A stretch of 64,000 bases of DNA, taken from contig BTPG01000003.1 of the NCBI GenBank assembly GCA_036245525.1, positions 140,834,120 through 140,898,119 of the forward strand, in the 5' to 3' direction. Source of the DNA: Semisulcospira habei (taxonomy: Eukaryota > Mollusca > Gastropoda > Semisulcospiridae). Below are positions 11,672 to 23,213 of the stretch, piece by piece; positions within the stretch are counted from its first letter, which is position 1; each line of letters begins with the position of its first letter. The translations under genes and the position numbers were made by a program. The notes beneath the pieces were generated by a model that saw only the letters and a list, made by a program, of their open reading frames with translations, ran no database searches and had not been told where the DNA came from.

Positions 11672-12065
11672 ATGACGTCATTCACATAACCAGTTTGTGA
11701 CGTCATTCGTACTCCTCAGTTTGTGACATTATTCAGAACCGTTTCCTGGCATCATTCAGATACCTAGTCTGTGACGTCCTTCAGACCCCAGTATGTGAGT
11801 CCAGTTTAATTGTAAACAAGTCATTTAAATCCCCAATTTGTGAAATCATTCACCACTCAGTTTATTGCGCCATTCAAATCTCCACTTTGTGACGTTATTC
11901 AGAGCCCAGGTATGGGATATCATTCAGGCCGCAGTATGCGACTCCAGTTTATGACTGACGTCATCCAAATCTTTCTTTGTGATGTCATTCGGATCTTCAG
12001 TAAGTCACGCCATTCAGATCCCCAATTTGTGACGTCATTCACAGACCCAGTTTTTGACGTCATTC
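11672..12065 (+). repeat. Degenerate minisatellite with TGACGTCA units
   Basis: About twelve units of 28-34 bp built on CAGTTTGTGACGTCATTCAG. It starts about 30 bp past the carboxypeptidase stop and probably forms part of the 3' UTR. TGACGTCA is a CRE/ATF palindrome; function not shown. Confidence 0.82.
11861..11866 (-). promoter_or_regulatory. Candidate poly(A) signal of the CPVL-like gene
   Basis: AATAAA on the minus strand, about 230 nt past the stop codon. It is the first such hexamer downstream and lies inside the minisatellite. Placement only; no cleavage site evidence. Confidence 0.35.
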
Positions 12066-12096
12066 CTCGGATGCAAAGTATGGGTGCGGGCTCCAG

Positions 12097-12201
12097 CTAA
12101 GAGGTTTCGAAAGACAGATCAAATATGAAGCGCTGCATCATCGCAAACGTTAACTCGGGTTGGTCGTTCGGCGCCATGTGGCCAGAGTTGCGCAGTATAA
12201 C
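12097..12201 (-). CDS. CPVL-like: CPVL-like carboxypeptidase, exon 12 (catalytic His, stop)
   Basis: Codons 451-484 plus TAG stop. The acceptor is TTTATCGCCAG. VILRNSGHMAPNDQP holds catalytic His458; the family consensus is GHMVPYDQP, so V-to-A and Y-to-N changes flank the loop. It closes with the usual C-terminal helix (MMQRFIF) and a short tail without an ER-retention signal. A family F palindrome lies about 27 bp upstream of the acceptor, and a CRE-like minisatellite begins about 30 bp past the stop. Confidence 0.95.
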   Translation of the reverse strand, partial: VILRNSGHMAPNDQPELTFAMMQRFIFDLSFETS

Positions 12202-12228
12202 CTGGCGATAAAAAATAGTAATTCAAAA

Positions 12229-12327
12229 CTGAGGAGCAAAAGAAATGCAACATTTTTGGAATCACCGGAAACACTAAAGTGTTTCCGATGATTCCCAAAA
12301 TGTCGCATTTCTTTCGCTCCTCAATAT
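12229..12327. mobile_element. Family F palindromic element
   Basis: ACTGAGGAGCAAAAGAAATG to CATTTCTTTCGCTCCTCA, centre ACACTAAAGTGT. It is 27 bp upstream of the exon 12 acceptor. Confidence 0.82.
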
Positions 12328-12684
12328 AGCAAGGGCAGTTTACGCAAAAGATTTTACAAAATCTCTGGTTATGCCCATACCCGGCACAGGTTTGGGTGGC
12401 GAAATGCGTTTTCACAGTGCAAAAGGTGCCCAGCCGACACGGCCCGACGACCTTTTTGTTTTACAGGGTGATCCTCCATTTATTTGCAAAGAGTAAAAGG
12501 TGGTGTTTATTATTCTTTCGTTGTCCCCCCCCCCCCCCCCCCCCCGCTCTCTCTCCTTTCCATTTTATAGATAGTATCTTGTGACTTGTGCATTATATTT
12601 AAATTAGATTCGAAACGGCAAGTTCGAAAATTGGTTTTCCCCACAAAAAAACTTTCTCCGTTGTAAAATAAAGAATCATTTTCA

Positions 12685-12839
12685 TTGTCTGTCTGTCTGT
12701 CTGTTTGTCTCTGTCTGTTTGTCTGTCTGTCTGTCTCTCTCCCTCTCTCTGTATGTGTGTGTGTGTGTTTGTGTGTGCGTGTGTGTGTGTTTGCTTGCGT
12801 GTGTGTGTTTATGTGTGTGTGTGCGTGTGTTTGCATGCT

Positions 12840-12875
<36 letters not shown>

Positions 12876-12900
12876 TGTGCGAGCGTGCGTGCGTGTACGT
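12685..12900. repeat. (GTCT)n / (GT)n microsatellite
   Basis: CTGT units then GT-rich sequence. A C18 run precedes it at 12528-12545. Confidence 0.92.
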
Positions 12901-12943
12901 ATATTAATAAGGAACAAAAGAGACAAATTGTACACCCTGATGT

Positions 12944-13026
12944 ATACTGAGGAGCAAAAGAAATGCTACATTTTTTTAAGCCATCGGAAACACTAAATTG
13001 TCGCATTTCTTTTGCTTCTCATTATC
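12944..13026. mobile_element. Family F element, one arm deleted
   Basis: TATACTGAGGAGCAAAAG to CTTTTGCTTCTCATTAT; centre partly lost. Confidence 0.7.
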
Positions 13027-13551
13027 TGTCATGAAAACGCATTCCTCCACCGACACCTGAAGCTATTACATTCAAAGTGAGTTACTATTTCGCTATTACA
13101 TTTTACATACAGTTGCAGTTACATACTAAATGGAGGAGATCAACATTTGTATGTAAAGAATCAATATATAGAAGGAAAAACAAACAGGATTCATTGTCAC
13201 TAAATCGGTTATAGTAACGGCAAAAAAGAGCGAAAGGCACTCTCTTTTGCGAGTAACTTCTTAAGTCAGAAGATAAAAACAAAACAAAAATAAAACCCAA
13301 AAACAAAAAAATTCAGTTATACAAAATGAATTGATTTTTTTTTTATTACTGCTGTTATGAGAAGACTATCTGGAAGATAAACATTCTGGCTTAACCCTTT
13401 CACTGAGCCCGATTAAAAATACATGTTTGTTCTGGCTTTTAATCCACTGTTTTCGTCGAAACTTGTGCAGTTTTGACCTACTTCTGATTTCCGAACAACG
13501 CCTAATTGATTTACATGCTGTTTTGCGATGCGTAGTATGTGATGTGTACAT

Positions 13552-13815
<264 letters not shown>

Positions 13816-13884
13816 TATTTTAATTCCACCTTTATGATTATGTTTACTCTTAATCTTTGAACCTATATGAAGAATATGCCCTTT

Positions 13885-14080
13885 GGGACATGTGGACGTA
13901 ACTTAGTGCATAAGGCACTGCGCTAGCAGTCGTAAGATTCCTGGTTCGAGGCCCCAGGTGGGGGAACCTGGGATCCCATTCCCAAAGAGTCAAATTTACG
14001 TACAGACTCAGTTTACGGTGCCTGTCTCGCCTTCGTGTGTACGACACGCATAACCATCAAGTGCGCACGTTAAACCATCA
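13885..14080 (+). mobile_element. tRNA-derived SINE, second type
   Basis: A tRNA-like head with a TAGTGCATAAGGC A-box-like segment and a GGTTCGAGGCC B box, ending GCGCACGTTAAACCATC. It is bounded on the right by a 225-bp palindrome. Not folded as a functional tRNA. Confidence 0.6.
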
Positions 14081-14100
14081 CTACTATTCCAAAAGAATAG

Positions 14101-14325
14101 GCCCGTTAGGGCCGGTGGATAGGATACATAAATATATTGCATGCATCGAAATGCACATAAAGTAGCGTTTACTAAGAGCAGGCTTTCAAAGGTCCAGTTT
14201 CCATCCCTCCGGCGCCATGGGCATCTTGAAATAGATGAAAACCTACTCTTAGTAAAAGCTACCTTATGTGCATTTCGGTACATGCGATATATTTCTGTTT
14301 CCATTCCACCGGCCCTAACGGGATA
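14101..14325. repeat. 225-bp palindrome
   Basis: CCCGTTAGGGCCGGTGGATA to its complement, with arms carrying GAAATGCACATAAAGTAGC and the matching return. The centre is non-palindromic. Confidence 0.75.
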
Positions 14326-14329
14326 CATC

Positions 14330-14480
14330 CTTAAGGGATGTATTATGATAGTCTTGTTCTTTACCAGCGTATTTTTTTCTGTGGGCTGGCGATTGGGTGC
14401 CTGATAGGAGGGGGCAGGCGATATAACTGTGTGTATGTCCAGCGCCGAGTCATTCCCCTTGGAATGTGTATTAAAATAGA
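14330..14480 (-). repeat. Dispersed repeat (copy 3 of 3)
   Basis: GTGGGCTGGCGATTGGGTGC and GTCATTCCCCTTGG match the copies at 3-4 kb. Confidence 0.55.
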
Positions 14481-14814
14481 TGGATATGTGCACCTCGGAG
14501 ACACCTTACATTACATAATAATAATATCTTGAATGTTGACTTTGTTTCTCTGTTTAGTACTAATCGATATAAGGCGGACACACTATACAGCAACCCTTTG
14601 AAGGTTTTGTTTCGGGACTTTCCGCGGTACCCAATCTTCAGTTTTCTAAAGGAAGCCAATTTGTTTTACAACATTTGAGTCTCTGCAGTCTGTATAATTC
14701 TGCCTGTTCTTATGAACTTTAAATGTCTGTAGACATATATGATTGACCTGTGCGACATTTTAGCCCAAAATACTTAAAAACTGTATTTACATAATGTTTT
14801 AAAACCTTTCTCTT

Positions 14815-14892
14815 GGTCTGGCTGACCCTTCCCGCTGTGAGATGGCTTTAGTCGGCGTTAAACCCCAATAACTAACTAACTAACCAATTAAC
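14815..14892 (+). mobile_element. SINE 3' tail remnant
   Basis: GATGGCTTTAGTCGGCGTTAA-type end followed by (AACT)n. Only the tail is recognisable. Confidence 0.5.
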
Positions 14893-15003
14893 TAACTATA
14901 CTTGTAACAAACAACGTATGACGACAAAAACGCCACCTATGCGGCGGTTGTTCCCCTGGCAGCTTGCTATATATCCAAAGTTCACCGTATCAAAGTGTCT
15001 CAC

Positions 15004-15180
15004 CCTGGTGAAATTGTTGATTTTCTGGAAGTAGCCCACGGCATGTACTTGTGCAAAAGTCCAGGGGATGTTGGTACCGTTGTTGTAGATGGCCTGACCG
15101 GACCACGGCACGCCGGCCAAGAACGCTTCTGTCATGGGTACGTTCACAATGACGTCCAGATTACCGGAGTAATGCAGCAC
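15004..15180 (-). CDS. CPVL-like: CPVL-like carboxypeptidase, exon 11 (catalytic Asp)
   Basis: Codons 392-450, phase 0 at both ends. The acceptor is TCTTGGCCAG and the donor is ACCAGG then GTGAGA. VLHYSGNLDVIV carries catalytic Asp400 (family: VLIYNGQLDIIV), followed by the conserved P-M-T-E-x-F helix and the W.G loop. NGT and NFT are possible N-glycosylation sites. GYFQKINNFTR matches GYxKxxGNFTQ in the family. Confidence 0.95.
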
Positions 15181-15299
15181 CTGGCCAAGAATGTGTTAAC
15201 AGTAAATCATAAATAGATGAATCAATACTTAAGTGTTCATCCATTTATCTGTTATCTTACAACCACATGCACCTCAGTGGACGCAGATTATGTTCCATA

Positions 15300-15403
15300 T
15301 ATATACTGATGAGCAAAGGAAATGCGATATTTCTTTAAATCATCGGAAACTCTTTAGTGTTTCCGGTGATTCCAAAATGTCGCTTTTCTATTACTTGTCA
15401 GTA
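15300..15403. mobile_element. Family F element
   Basis: ATACTGATGAGCAAAGG to ATTACTTGTCAGTA with long hairpin arms. Intron 10. Confidence 0.75.
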
Positions 15404-16261
15404 CATTTGTTAATTCTATGCCCAAAAGCCCTAGCGGTCCAGGGAACGTGGGTACAACGTGGTGTTAACAAGAGGCACAGATCTGCATAACCTCTCGCGT
15501 CTGCAGGATTAAAGTGAGGACCTAAGTCTCTTGCACGTGGGTCAGTGATTCTGGTTTATCCTGGCAGTGAAGGGTTCAAAATGTAGGTATGGTGGCGCTG
15601 CTCATGTGGCGACGAATCTTTCCCGGTAAATGCAGCACAATGTTTCTTTTGGGACATTAATTAAAGACGTATCTTGGTAATGAAACGGCATTTCATTCAT
15701 TATACTAACATGCAAGCGGCATAGAGTATTGTGTGCCCCTGCTTCAGCAGTGGCACATGAGACTCTACGCCACTTGCAGGTAAGATTCGGATCCAGGATC
15801 AGACAACTGTATGTTTATATGCCAAGCTGACTACAGTTTTCTTTTGATTCGAGATATCGATCACAAAGACCGTGTCGCCATTCGACGTTCCATACGCCTT
15901 TGCACCCTTTCCTATTCACACACTCAGTTCACACCCTCCCGAGAGATCCAACTTATCTCCATTGTGGGCACAATGCTGAGTGGAGAAGAATTTGCTCACA
16001 GCACGTGAACAACAAACACAAAACCTAACTTAAGAAGCAGACGACAGCCCTTAAGTGAGGCGATGTCGAGGCTTATGTGCTGGGCGCTGCTCTGTGATTT
16101 TGGACCTTACCCAGCGAGCAAAGGACCTAGGGCCGACACAGGATGCAGTGGGCCCCACGGATGACTGTCTACTGGCTGTATATTTGCACGACTGTGCGCG
16201 GACCCAGTTCGGGTGACGTCGGCCCGAGGACCTTTTGCTTACATGTTTATAGAGCCGAAAG

Positions 16262-16360
16262 GCTAACTCATTTGTGACGTGCCGCGTGCGGATACGCGGC
16301 AAATGAAGTTGGTGTTTGAGACATGCCGCATAAATGCGGCATGTCTCGAACGCTAGGATC
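16262..16360. repeat. Family D palindromes
   Basis: CTAACTCATTTGTGACGTGC start and two stacked inverted repeats around GCATAAATGCGGCATG. Confidence 0.6.
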
Positions 16361-16631
16361 ATTTGCCGCCTGTCCGCTTGCTGCACAAGTAGAATGCTGA
16401 CTTCATGTGCAGGATATATGGTCTGTCGCACGTCTGGAAAAGGTTAGCGCCACCATCAAGCGATCGAACAATAGCGCGAAATAAACAAACAAACGAACAA
16501 ACAAACAAACAAACAAACAAACAACCAAACAAACCACCAGCCAGGCCCAACACAATCCACACTACCCACCCACCCACAAACAAACAAACAAACAATTCCA
16601 ATCAACCAACCAACAAACAACCGAATGCATA

Positions 16632-16715
16632 AAAAGGCCATCGGGGAGATATCGGCCGCCTTTGGCCCGTGCCCGGCCGTGCTCGGGCCAACGACGGCCT
16701 TTGCGGACTGGGAAA
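16632..16715. repeat. Family E palindrome
   Basis: AAAGGCCATCGGGGAGATAT to ACGACGGCCTTTGCGGACTG, centred on CCGTGCCCGGCCGTGCTCGG. It lies 18 bp inside the intron from the exon 10 donor. Confidence 0.6.
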
Positions 16716-16732
16716 CAAACAAACAAACAAAC

Positions 16733-16903
16733 CTTATAATTATCCATGAGAAAGGCGTTTTCTTTGACAGTGTCGCGGATAAACTCTTCACGGAGCGAGT
16801 GCATGTCACGCTCCACGTCGGTCTGCACGTATCCCACGTGAAGGGCCTGCCGCACGCGACTCGTCGACATCCATTTTATCACAGACGTTGTCGACACCGT
16901 AGC
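16733..16903 (-). CDS. CPVL-like: CPVL-like carboxypeptidase, exon 10
   Basis: Codons 335-391, phase 0 at both ends. The acceptor is TCCTCCTAG and the donor is TATAAG then GTTTGT. VRQALHVG at 351-358 is the family motif V-R-x-A-I-H-V-G, and ENAFLMDNYK ends the exon just before the strand carrying the catalytic Asp. A homologous exon lies at 1228-1425. A family E palindrome sits within 20 bp of the donor, in the intron. Confidence 0.94.
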
Positions 16904-17006
16904 CTAGGAGGAAAATACTGAACAGTGAATCGGCTTCTGCCGCAAAACGTCGCTGCCAGAAACCCTCTAGTTGCAAAGGCGTCTAGCGCCAATGCCTTGG
17001 CCGCTT

Positions 17007-17130
17007 TAATGCCGAGAAAACTGAACACCACCCAACTGCAAAGGGTATAGATCCTGATGAACCCCCGTGGGGACTCATGAGGACCTATGCCTCTTGCTGA
17101 ATCAACTTCGTGTCTATGTGCCTTTGACGG
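17007..17130. mobile_element. Family B MITE
   Basis: GCCGAGAAAACTGAACACC left part and hairpin around CCCCCGTGGGGA with GAGGACCTATGCCTCTTGC. Confidence 0.65.
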
Positions 17131-17257
17131 CTGGGAATTTTTGACATTGGATTTGCAATGTTTCAAAAACACAATCTGCGTCCACATGCAGTAAAGGTTG
17201 AGTGCTATACAATAATGAGGCTTCTTCGAGTGAATCATTGAGCGCCCAGTAAAAGTT

Positions 17258-17465
17258 TAATGGTGGTTAGTTCGGGTTTAACGTCCACGGCACCGAAGTG
17301 ATAATGGACGGCGCTGACGGGCGGGTTATGGGGAAATCTATTACCAATGGAGTACGATCAACTCAGGCGCATTCAACTGTGCCACTTTGATTTACCAGGA
17401 CCTTTCAACGGACATGCTATTGAACAAACCCGTCTTTTCCCCCTGGAATGCGAGTCTAGCTACTA
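17258..17465 (-). mobile_element. SINE copy, 5' truncated
   Basis: Minus-strand copy of the SINE at 200-505. It shares the CCAGGGGGAAAA...GTTCAATAGCATGTCC body and the GTGGACGTTAAACCCGAAC tail. The tRNA-like head is missing. Confidence 0.82.
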
Positions 17466-17750
17466 GTAAAAGTTTAATGTTCTTTTAGGACGCATTAGGG
17501 AACTTTCGTAACCGCCCGCCCGCCAACCCGCCTTTTTACTCGCGCGCGGACGGCAAGTCGTAAATACGACCCACTGTCCGCGGGAGCGAAAGGCAAGCTG
17601 GTCATTAAAAAAAAACACCCAAAATAACCAAAAACGACCCGCTGACTGCACCATTGAGCTTGTACTCGGTGTGTGAGGTTCACTCGAAGAAACTGTTATG
17701 TCGTGTTGCATCAACACGCATTTTGCAAAATGTGAGACAATGGAGTTACA

Positions 17751-17964
17751 TTAACCCATTTAGCCTCGACGCACTTTGGTAAAAGATGGATCGACCATGA
17801 TAATTCAAGGGTAGTGCCAGATTAGCTTCGCGCCTGATGGCGCCAAGCTAATCTGGCTCTACCCTTTAATGTTCATGGTAGATTCATCTCCTGCAAATAG
17901 CACATAGTCTTTAGGTGACAACTCCCATATTTGGCAAATGCGGCCTTGGGATTAAATGGGTTAA
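17751..17964. mobile_element. Family A palindromic MITE, complete
   Basis: A 214-bp element with TTAACCCATTTAGC and TTAAATGGGTTAA ends. The internal hairpin runs from GACCATGATAATTCAAGGG through GCCAGATTAGCTTCGCGCC and back. Intron 9. Confidence 0.85.
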
Positions 17965-18094
17965 CCTTCAGCACGTGCTACATCTGACTGAATGGAACAA
18001 AACACCATGAAAAGTGTTAACTAGATTATGCTTCCTGCTGCCACCAAAATTAATATGCACCCGGCGTTCTCCTTGTTATTGGCATAACGTCATG

Positions 18095-18290
18095 TTAACC
18101 CACTCTGCCCGACGCGTTATGGCAGGAGATGTTTCGACCATGATACTTTAAAGGTAGTGCCAGATTTGCTTGGCGGCATCAGGTGCAAAGCTAATCTGGC
18201 ACCACCCTGGAATTATCATGGTCAATCCATCTCCTGCAGCGGGTTTGTATTTGTTAGGCGACACTTCTACAAGTTGGCCTTGGGTCAAAG
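18095..18290. mobile_element. Family A palindromic MITE, right end eroded
   Basis: TTAACCCACTCTGCCCGACG left end, then the family hairpin with TTGGCGGCATC centre. The right TIR is degraded. It lies just upstream of exon 9's donor side. Confidence 0.75.
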
Positions 18291-18363
18291 ATATGATACT
18301 CTAAGCAAGCGTTGAGTAGTTCATATGATGAATGGATGGTGATGTTTCTTACAAAATACGTAC

Positions 18364-18441
18364 CTTCTCTCCCTGAACGTGGTCGACCGAGTCCAGCAAA
18401 GCTAAGCCGACGGCAAGCTCGAAAAAGTCATTGAAATAATC
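18364..18441 (-). CDS. CPVL-like: CPVL-like carboxypeptidase, probable exon 9
   Basis: Codons 309-334. A 78-bp open segment between acceptor TTATTGCAG and donor GAGAAG then GTACGT, phase 0 at both ends. The sequence, starting DYFNDFFELAVGLALL, is only weakly like the family. Position, phase, strong splice sites and total length all support it: with it, the spacing between LIQEG and VRQALHVG is about 55 residues, as in CPVL. No better exon was found between exons 8 and 10, but one could have been missed. Confidence 0.72.
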
Positions 18442-18514
18442 CTGCAATAAATTGTACGTCTTTTTTTTTTTGGTTTTTGTTTTTGGTTACAGCCCCTTGA
18501 ATGCGGAGACAGCA

Positions 18515-18668
18515 GTCAACCCCTTCAAGACCGAAAAGGTGATAAAATCGCAGGAGGCAACGATCTTTATGAGCTCATGCGGCTGCGGAGACTCATGAGG
18601 ATCTATGCCTCTTGATGACACCACTTTGCACGGGGTTGGATTCAAGCGACCACTGGCAGTGAAAGGGT
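18515..18668. mobile_element. Family B MITE
   Basis: CCCCTTCAAGACCG to GGCAGTGAAAGGG, with an imperfect hairpin around TCATGCGGCTGCGGAGACTC. Confidence 0.7.
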
Positions 18669-18754
18669 GAAATACACCCGTCAACTAGAAGATAAATAGA
18701 TGTTCATGCGGGAGGTCTTGAGGATCTGTGCCTCTTGCTGGTCCCACGTATACA

Positions 18755-18757
<3 letters not shown>

Positions 18758-18804
<47 letters not shown>

Positions 18805-18818
18805 GGGGGGGGGGGGGG
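18758..18818. repeat. T-run and G-run
   Basis: About 45 T then 15 G; possible sequencing slippage. Confidence 0.9.
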
Positions 18819-19061
18819 TATTTTTTATAACAAACGGTTGTCGAGCTTTGAGGCTGTAATGACGGGTTTTAAAGATACATACGTAAGACCTGGTGGTAAC
18901 AGGAGAAAAAAAGCAACCAATAATGAAAGAAACGCGCTTTGAAAGCTCGATCTTTCAAAGCGAGCTTCTTTCTTTGTGAGTTCAATGGGATTATTTCTGT
19001 GCATTTGACACGCTCGGCAGCAGCCCTTCCCGCCCGGACGTCAGAGGTCAAAGGGTAACAA

Positions 19062-20580
19062 CGCATATAAATTACATTGTTTTCATTTCTACGTCAAACG
19101 ACCAATCGCTGTAGTGCAAACCGTTCCATGTGACCTCGCAACAAAAACTCTTGTAGCGACTAATGGCGGACTTCTTGTAGCCCTCTTCGTGACGCGCCTT
19201 GAATGCCTGTTTTGTTCGATAAAAAAGCACCGAAACGTGAAGACGCAACAGCATCAAAAATATTACGTCATAACTCTGTTATGTATATATTATTTTGACG
19301 TCGGTCATGTTCGGTGTGAGCGATGTCAAAACGGCCTTTTATTTCAGCTTGGTTTCCAAGATGGCGGCCATACAACACCTCGCCAGGCCGCTCGCTCCGG
19401 TAGAAATGGTCGCCACCCGCAGTCTAGCAGTCATTGGGCCTTTGTTTGATATATGATGTCGGACGCTGCAATGCTACATCATGACTGGCGTTTCTTTTGG
19501 ATGACATTTGGGAATTTGTTGTGCTGTTGCTGTTAATTGGATTCTCAGTAGTTTCCTTCGCCGTCAGTGCAATGCTAGTCTATACACGCCGGCTGCCGAT
19601 TTTTGTTAGTGCCATTGGAATTCCGATCTCAAAACTGAAGAACAGCGCGCATTATGCTGTGGCAAAAAAACAACGTGCTTTTCTCCCCTTTCAAGCATCT
19701 CTTCCCACGCCACGCTTAACATCACTGCCTGAGGAATAGCGTGAGTGCGTGCAGCGAGGCGAGTGCCGGCAAAGCTTCAGGCCCCAACATGATTCCAGCC
19801 GAGGGACGTGATGACGGACACAGTGACTGTGTTTCTTACAACACTGACTTAACAGCGTGTGCACTGTGATTTAGAAACAATTTTGGACTGCCGCTTTTAC
19901 GTTAATGTTTAGTTTTACTATTATTGCTTAAAAATAAGTAGGTGTGATATTAGTTAAGTTATAGTGGTGACTGTTTATGCCGGAGCGAATGTCTAATAGC
20001 CGGCGCTGTTTTTATAGCGACGGGCCCCCAGGTAGCAACTGTGAAAGTATAATTCGTCCTTTTGTTTTGTTGATGCTTATATCTCATTTGTGTAACTAGT
20101 ATCAGCCAAGCAGCAAGTTTAAAAACATTATATTACCTGTTTAAGAGATACTAAGATAGGGCTGTCCTTAGTTTGCTTTGTGTTAGGGAGGTTCAGGTCG
20201 GGTTGGGGCTGTTGGCGCCGGCCATGAGACGCCTTGGCGACGGGCTTCACCCGTCCCGAGCCATTGTCCATTTCAGTGTTGTGTGTAAACTGTTGTGTGA
20301 GTTTGGGTGATTGCGAGTTGCACCTGTGGTGGCAAAACAAATTTTTCTGTACGTGGCAACATGTATTTGGAACAATAAAGTTTGTTCATTCTTTTAAGAA
20401 AATTTTGGAAGAATGAAAACAAAAAACGATATTGGTGACTTGCTGCACGAACCCTCGTAGGTCTGAGGGAGGTCAAAGTGACCAATGTACCCCGAAGGCC
20501 TTCGGGGTACAATGGTTACTTTGACCTCCCTCAAGCCAACAAACCCCTGGTACCAATAACTTATATTCATTCTCTGTATT
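19062..20580 (+). repeat. Interrupted palindromic repeat (copy 1) with about 1-kb insert
   Basis: Left part 19062-19325 and right part 20404-20580 match a second copy at 30780-30965 plus 36062-36367. The right part contains a long hairpin around a CCGAAGGCCTTCGG centre. The insert 19330-20400 has no recognised protein; its end carries AATAAAGTTTGTTCATTC, suggesting a transposon 3' end. Confidence 0.65.
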
Positions 20581-20768
20581 TCCACCACTAAACAAACAAC
20601 AACAACACGAACACACGCTCACACGTATGGGCGACTGTACTCTTTGCTCGTTTCACTTCACGTTCATTTTTAACCTTGCTGGTCAGGCTCGGATTCGAGG
20701 TTAGACGCCATTATTAACTTTAACCCTTTCACAGTCAGTGGTCACAATTTGTGTTTCTGAAATCTTTG

Positions 20769-20968
20769 TTAACCCGTTTAGTGCCAGTTGCCGCAGATTG
20801 TGTTCTTGCAATCTCCGTTAACTTAACACCATGGACGTGGATTCAAAGTGGTGTCAGCAAGAGATATATAGATTCTCATGAGCTCCCGCATCTGCGGGGA
20901 CTCATGAGGATCTATGCCTCTTGCAGTTGAGTGGTGTTCATTTTTATTTTCTAGGCACTGAACGGGTC
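20769..20968. mobile_element. Family B MITE
   Basis: TTAACCCGTTTAGTGCC to GGCACTGAACGGGT, with hairpin CAGCAAGAGATATATAG and return arm ATCTATGCCTCTTGC. Confidence 0.78.
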
Positions 20969-21405
20969 AGTCCCTTTGTGCATGCAGTCACCGGCAATGT
21001 ACCAGTACTGTAGGCCTACCAGTGTTTGTATGCCACGCTTTCTAAAGAACATTGGAACATTGTGGTGTCAATAGTGAGAAACAGATCATCGTGAGCATCG
21101 GCAGATGCGGGGGCTCATGAGGATTCGTGCCTCTTGCAGAATTTGAATCGCATTGTTTTCTCGCCAGTGAAGGGGTTAACGTTCTCGGGTATTGTCAAAC
21201 AACAACAAAAAGCTACACTTCTCAGCATGCATTGGAAAGTTGCTCTTCTTCACTCCGAAAAGCAAACAACTCACAACAAGATGAGGATTTCATCCCAAAG
21301 TCTACCGTATTGTTTGGAGCTCAGATGCGTTTATCTTTTAGGAACATTCAGGGTTGTTCATATTTTTAGGCTTATTATGCTGATCCCTTTCTCTCCTCTC
21401 TAAGC

Positions 21406-21600
21406 CAACCCCTGATCAACACACACGTCGGGGCACACAAATAAAGAAGGAAACACCGCGCTTCCCGCCATTAGTTCACTCTGTGGGCTCGTGTAGCGAC
21501 AGGAATTCATCTCCTTATACTCTAACCCACCCTCTGATCCACACAAACTGGCACACAGAAATAAAGAAAGACACAATGCGATTCCCGCCATTCGTAAGTT
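21406..21600 (+). repeat. Imperfect tandem duplication, about 118 bp
   Basis: Both units contain CACAAATAAAGAA or CACAGAAATAAAGAAAG and TTCCCGCCATT. Confidence 0.6.
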
Positions 21601-21832
21601 CCGTGGTCAGGCGTCGCATGGCTATTCTGAAGAAGAAGAATAGCACGAGCGGCGAAATGACGTCACTTCAAGCTTCACGTCATGGCATCATTAGTCCCAC
21701 GACGCTGTGTTCATAGTGACGACTCGATGATATACGTCACTCATCGCAGTACTAACATCAGACATATCAGAGAATCAACTTTGCAATTTTCTTGCTGATT
21801 TTCACGCTTATGGCTTACAGTATGGCTTACAG

Positions 21833-22135
21833 GTCACAATTTGACCTAATCCTAACCCAGGGCCGAGACAAAGAGCAGGCTTATGTAAACACTGTTTATG
21901 AAAAATCATGGGCGTATTAACGAGAATATAGTTTTCTGTCGGAAAAGAAAAATTAAAGTTATGTTAGCTGTTTTACAAATGACTCTTACAAAATGATGCA
22001 GAACATTGTCTGATTTTCACACCTAGGGCATAAATGTCACAATAGACCTAACCGTACCCCACAGCCGAGACAAACTGTTGGCGTATGTAAATACCGTATA
22101 CGAAAAAGTATGCGATTATTAATGAGAAGATTTTT
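21833..22135 (+). repeat. Imperfect tandem duplication, about 200 bp
   Basis: GTCACAATTTGACCTAATCC and GTCACAATAGACCTAACCG start two related units that both contain GCCGAGACAAA and a TATGAAAAA-type end. Confidence 0.6.
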
Positions 22136-22480
22136 TTTTTTCATAAAAAAGATTAAATTGTTTTAAGATTAACACATATAAATCGTGAAATTAATCCCAA
22201 AACGTCAAAATATATTTTAAAAAAAATTATCACTCAAAACGTTCTAGAGGTACAATGCTGGTTAACGAACTCATTCGATATCTCCCTTTTATCTAGCTAT
22301 ACGCAAAATATCTAGTAAAAATAAGAAAAATTGCGGACTCCAGTCTGGATCAGCCATTTTTTTGTGAAACGGCCATTTTCTCGCCAATGAGCATCTTAAT
22401 AAAAAAAATCGAAAAAAAGTCTCCATATAATTCTTTTAGGGACAATATCCTAAAATGTCAAGCTTGTCCGTCCTCAAACG
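22136..22480. other. No recognised feature (intron 8)
   Basis: A/T-rich unique-looking intron sequence before the (CA)n. Confidence 0.5.
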
Positions 22481-22496
22481 CGGGCTCTAGTCGCTG

Positions 22497-22640
<144 letters not shown>

Positions 22641-23213
22641 CTTGGCGCCAAAAGACGTTCTCTAGCAAGGTTTGCGTAGCTAGACATGACATCATTTTTA
22701 TCCTGTTACTTCTTTGCCAGAATTTCTGCGCCGCACGCCAAAAACAGCATGTGCATGCTCCGGAATGCGCTCCGACCCAGCCCCATTTCAAAGTCTACCG
22801 TATTTTTTTAAAATTCGGTAGACAAAAACAAAACTTGCACCTAGTGCCTCAGTATACTCTTCAACCTCTACCGTTAATCAATAGGCAGTATTGTCAATCT
22901 GAACAGCTGCAAACAGTTATCTGACTCGCACTAACACTAGTAACAGCTAGGAGACAGATGTGAATATAGAAATAACCTTAAAGACATCTTTCAAATCATA
23001 ATTTACCCGTTCAGTGCCGAGAAAATTTGAACACTACCCAACTGCAAGAGGCATAGATCATCATGAGCCCCGCTGCCGCGGGTAAAAAAACCAATATGAT
23101 CGCCATGCCACGTGGACCATGGAGAAAGGGGGTTTCCGTGTTAGTTGATGGCACTATAAAATCTAGGATTAATTATAAGTTTAAAATACTCAAACCGTAG
23201 TTGAAGAAATCGT

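Noticed and set aside
12944..13026. Palindrome as a transcription terminator
   Set aside because: It is one of ten dispersed family F elements, and hairpin terminators are not expected in this genome type.
15811..16008. Possible extra carboxypeptidase exon between exons 10 and 11
   Set aside because: Frame is on the opposite strand, and exons 10 and 11 already join in phase with continuous homology.
17463..17717. Minus-strand frame between exons 9 and 10 as a missing exon
   Set aside because: No S10 motif and no compatible acceptor-donor pair; the rebuilt protein length is already that of the family.
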